This document shows positions 61,479 to 64,000 of a stretch of DNA of 64,000 nt, one piece after another (position 1 is the first letter of the stretch; each line of letters starts with the position of its first letter). Source of the DNA: Singulisphaera sp. GP187 (GTDB taxonomy: Bacteria; Planctomycetota; Planctomycetia; Isosphaerales; Isosphaeraceae). Both the position numbers and the translations under genes were made by a program. The stretch spans positions 496,001-560,000 of the forward strand of contig NZ_FSRB01000001.1 in the NCBI RefSeq assembly GCF_900129635.1. The letters run 5' to 3'. The notes beneath the pieces were generated by a model that was not told where the DNA came from, did not search any database, and worked only from the letters and a program-made list of their open reading frames with translations.

Positions 61479-62111
61479 ATGAACTGCGACTCCAGCGAGA
61501 CGAACCGATTGCTCGAACGGGTGTCTGAGGGGGATGGGCAGGCGCTGGAGTTGCTGCTGGGGCGGTATCGTCAACGGCTTCGCCGCATGGTCGCCGTACG
61601 GCTCGATCAGCGGCTCCGCAAGCGGATCGACCCCTCGGATGTGATCCAGGAGACGTATCTCGAGGCTTCGGCTCGCTTGACGACCTACTTGCGCGCTCCC
61701 TCAATGCCCTTCTTTTTGTGGCTTCGGTTCCTCACCGGCCAGAAGTTGGTCACCTTGCACCGGCACCACCTGGGCGTCCAGATGAGGGCTGCCGGCCAGG
61801 AGGTGGCGTTGGGGCAGGGTCTGGTCCCGGGCGCGTCTTCCGCCGCAATGGCCGCCCATTTCGTCAACCAAGACACCCGACCGAGTGAAGCCGCGATCCG
61901 CGAAGAGCTGAAGGAACGGGTTCAGAACGGGCTCGAGAGTCTGTCCCCGCTCGATCGCGAGGTGCTGGCGTTACGGCATTTCGAGCAATTGAGCCGCTCG
62001 GAGATCGCGGCAGTGCTCGGAGTCTCCGAGGCCGCGGCTGGCAAGCGGTACATCCGGGCCCTCGAGAAGCTGAAGCAGATTCTCGGTCGCTTCGAGGGCG
62101 ACGTGCCATGA
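61479..62111 (+). CDS. ECF-type RNA polymerase sigma factor
   Basis: A 210-residue protein from ATG 61479. Region 2 is seen in LLLGRYRQRLRRMVAVRLDQ, then RLRKRIDPSDVIQETYLEAS. Region 4 is LSPLDREVLALRHFEQLSRS, then EIAAVLGVSEAAAGKRYIRA, a helix-turn-helix for -35 recognition. It belongs to the planctomycete ECF group found beside WD40 kinases. Its stop overlaps the kinase start (ATGA), so the two are translationally coupled and the kinase probably controls sigma activity. Confidence 0.92.
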   Translation: MNCDSSETNRLLERVSEGDGQALELLLGRYRQRLRRMVAVRLDQRLRKRIDPSDVIQETYLEASARLTTYLRAPSMPFFLWLRFLTGQKLVTLHRHHLGVQMRAAGQEVALGQGLVPGASSAAMAAHFVNQDTRPSEAAIREELKERVQNGLESLSPLDREVLALRHFEQLSRSEIAAVLGVSEAAAGKRYIRALEKLKQILGRFEGDVP

Positions 62112-64000
62112 GCGACCTGTCTTCCGAAGCCGACCCGCTCGAGGTCCTGGTCGACGCGTTTCTGGATCGATACCGACGGGGTGAGCGGCCGTCATTGACC
62201 GAATTCGCCGCCGCCCACCCCGAGTATGCCGCGCGAATCCGATCGCTTGTCCCGGCCATGTTGGTTCTCGAGGAGTTCGGCCCTGAGAGCGAGGTCGGCC
62301 CGCAATCCGGGCGGTCCGGGTCGCTGACTCGGATGCCTCATCGCCTGGGTGATTATGTCCTGATTCAAGTGATTGGTTCGGGAGGCATGGGGGTCGTTTA
62401 TGAGGCGATCCAGGAGTCGCTTGGCCGGCACGTGGCCCTGAAGACCCTTCCCTATCGTCACCCCGACGACGGGACACGTCTTGAACGCTTTCGCCACGAG
62501 GCTCTCGCGGCGGCGCGGCTGCAACATGCCCACATTGTCCCCGTGTTCGGAATCGGCGAACACGACGGCATCGACTTCTACACCATGCAGTTCATTCGTG
62601 GGCATGGGCTCGACTCGGTGCTTCGTGAGGTCGATCGCTTGCGGCGCGATCCGGTCGCTCCGGGAGAAACCGGCGACGCGACGGACGGGCCCGATCTTCC
62701 GAGCCGACTGGCTTGGGGCCTGTACCAGGGCCGATTTCTCCCCCATTCCCCGCTGGGCGCAGACCCTGGCGGCGAGCCAAGGTCGCACCTCTCGACAACG
62801 CGTGTCAGTTGGTCCGGTCTGTCGAGTCAGGGTGAGCCCCGCTACTTCCGCGGTGTGGCCTGGGTCGGGGTGCAGGTGGCCGAAGCCCTCGAATATGCGC
62901 ATCAGGAGGGCGTTCTCCATCGCGACATCAAGCCATCCAATCTTCTGATGGATGTGCATGGGCATGTTTGGGTCACCGATTTCGGGTTGGCCAAGACCCA
63001 CGACGGCGACGAGCTGACGCGAACCGGCGACATCGTCGGGACCTTGCGGTACATGGCGCCCGAGCGGTTCAACGGCTGGTCCGACCCTCGGAGCGATATC
63101 TTCGCCCTGGGGGCGACGTTGTACGAGCTCTTGACGTTCCGGGCCGCGTTCGACGAGCCGGACCGGATCAAGTTGATCGATCGGATCATGCACGGCAGTC
63201 CGACGCCGCTCCGCCAGCTTGACCGGCGGATTCCTCGCGACCTGGAGACCATCGTTCTCAAGGCGATTGCCAACGCGCCCAACGAACGCTACATGACGGC
63301 CAAGGAGTTCGCGGAGGATCTCCGGCGGTTCGTTGCGGGCCGGCCGATCCTGGCGCGTCGGTCCAGCACGATCGAGCATGTCTGGCGCTGGTGCAAGCGC
63401 AATCCGGCGGGGGCCGGGGCGGTCGTCGTCGTCGCCGCGGCGATTGCGGCGACGGTGGCGATGTCCATGATCTACGCCTATGAACAAGGCAAGTCGGCAC
63501 GCGAGATCCGTGGTCTCGTCACCGCACTTGGCACGGAACGGAAAAGCCTCCGGGCATCGCTGGCCGAATCGCGACGCGTCCTGGCCATTCGCAACTTCGA
63601 TCGCAGCCAGACCGCCTTCGAGAAGCAACAAGTCGGGCCCGGCCTGCTTTGGTTGCTGGCGAGCTGGCGGTTGGCCATTGATGCGGGGGATGCCGCCTGG
63701 CAGCGCGTCGCGCTGACCAATCTCGCCGCATGGAGCGTCCACCATCCCCGCCTGGAGGGGGTCCTCTCGCACGCCGGCCCCGTCTGCGCCGCGGCGTTCA
63801 GTCCGGACGGCAAGACGATTCTCACCGGTGGGGAGGATTTCTCCGCGCGATTCTGGGATGCGGCCACGGCTCGGCCGATCGGCCACCACTTACACCATCC
63901 GGCCACGGTCCAAGCCGTGGCGTTCAGTCCGGACGGCAAGACCGCCCTCACCGGGGGAGCCGACGGCCTGGCTCGACTCTGGGATATCGCCAGCGGAGAG
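62108..64000 (+). CDS. Ser/Thr protein kinase with TM and WD40 repeats (3' end outside window)
   Basis: Open for 631 codons to the window edge. A short N-terminal region (LTEFAAAHPEYAARIRSLVP) is typical of planctomycete kinases. The kinase domain has GSGGMGVVYE (about 87-96), VALKTL, HRDIKPSN (from 271) and VTDFGLAKT. An unusual insertion of about 75 residues (DPVAPGETGDATDG to SSQGEPRYFRG) separates the HGLDSVL helix from the rest. A TM segment (about 437-458) precedes WD40 repeats beginning AFSPDGKTILTGGEDFSARF near 560. Coupled to the sigma factor by ATGA, it probably senses a signal and modulates that sigma. Confidence 0.92.
   Translation, partial: MSDLSSEADPLEVLVDAFLDRYRRGERPSLTEFAAAHPEYAARIRSLVPAMLVLEEFGPESEVGPQSGRSGSLTRMPHRLGDYVLIQVIGSGGMGVVYEAIQESLGRHVALKTLPYRHPDDGTRLERFRHEALAAARLQHAHIVPVFGIGEHDGIDFYTMQFIRGHGLDSVLREVDRLRRDPVAPGETGDATDGPDLPSRLAWGLYQGRFLPHSPLGADPGGEPRSHLSTTRVSWSGLSSQGEPRYFRGVAWVGVQVAEALEYAHQEGVLHRDIKPSNLLMDVHGHVWVTDFGLAKTHDGDELTRTGDIVGTLRYMAPERFNGWSDPRSDIFALGATLYELLTFRAAFDEPDRIKLIDRIMHGSPTPLRQLDRRIPRDLETIVLKAIANAPNERYMTAKEFAEDLRRFVAGRPILARRSSTIEHVWRWCKRNPAGAGAVVVVAAAIAATVAMSMIYAYEQGKSAREIRGLVTALGTERKSLRASLAESRRVLAIRNFDRSQTAFEKQQVGPGLLWLLASWRLAIDAGDAAWQRVALTNLAAWSVHHPRLEGVLSHAGPVCAAAFSPDGKTILTGGEDFSARFWDAATARPIGHHLHHPATVQAVAFSPDGKTALTGGADGLARLWDIASGE

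Noticed and set aside
62192..63889. 565-codon frame antisense to the WD40 kinase
   Set aside because: The sense strand has complete kinase motifs through to the window edge.

Overview
The window comes from a GC-rich planctomycete, most likely of the Isosphaeraceae type. This is inferred from family content: two Tat-exported Gfo/Idh/MocA oxidoreductases, DUF1501 proteins, DUF1549/DUF1553 cytochrome-bearing giants, a PVC-type CxxCH heme protein, an FG-GAP/VCBS secreted protein, and an ECF sigma factor translationally coupled to a WD40 Ser/Thr kinase. No rRNA, tRNA or CRISPR array was seen.

Layout. 1-4103: end of an unknown gene, then a membrane-anchored coiled-coil FtsK/SpoIIIE ATPase with three ATPase-like modules, starting by GTGA overlap. 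4104-15178: secreted carbohydrate and oxidoreduction genes (esterase, PL10 pectate lyase, Gfo/Idh, VCBS protein, PVC cytochrome, DUF1501). 15314-20431: a 1705-residue cytochrome/propeller/DUF1549/DUF1553 protein. 20900-21793: a Tat-exported sugar isomerase-like protein.

21799-32632 is an accessory, repeat-rich stretch. It holds two decayed copies of a SET-domain gene bounded by palindromes, a three-gene overlapping cassette (all-helical/COMM-like protein, acidic-repeat protein, ComEC-type MBL hydrolase), a Phd/VapC-like toxin-antitoxin pair, the intact SET gene, a coiled-coil protein, a TlpA thioredoxin, a 3-methyladenine glycosylase, a small gene split by an IS4-family element with identifiable ends and target duplication, and a GNAT acetyltransferase. 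32649-40619 returns to planctomycete-style genes, including an apparent in-frame fusion of a truncated DUF1553 protein with a headless DUF1501 protein, and an M15-like peptidase beside an alpha/beta hydrolase. 40748-43713 holds a broken AhpD-like gene divergent from a TetR regulator, a DUF302 protein, and an A/T-richer orphan gene with a TIR/deoxyribosyltransferase-like C-terminal domain that looks like a defence effector. 44173-64000 carries an ActP/YjcH-type symporter operon, an atypical Ser/Thr kinase, NAD+ synthetase, a beta-propeller, a phosphoesterase, small stress proteins, a glycosyltransferase, an M24 peptidase divergent from recQ, and the sigma-kinase pair, which runs off the window.

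Composite palindromic repeats recur between genes (4112-4402, 7081-7244, 31665-31823, 32491-32632, 56958-57038). In one case a palindrome appears nested inside another. The best candidates for something undescribed are the MBL cassette (23108-25626), the TIR-like gene (42832-43713) and the DUF1553-DUF1501 fusion (34876-37956).
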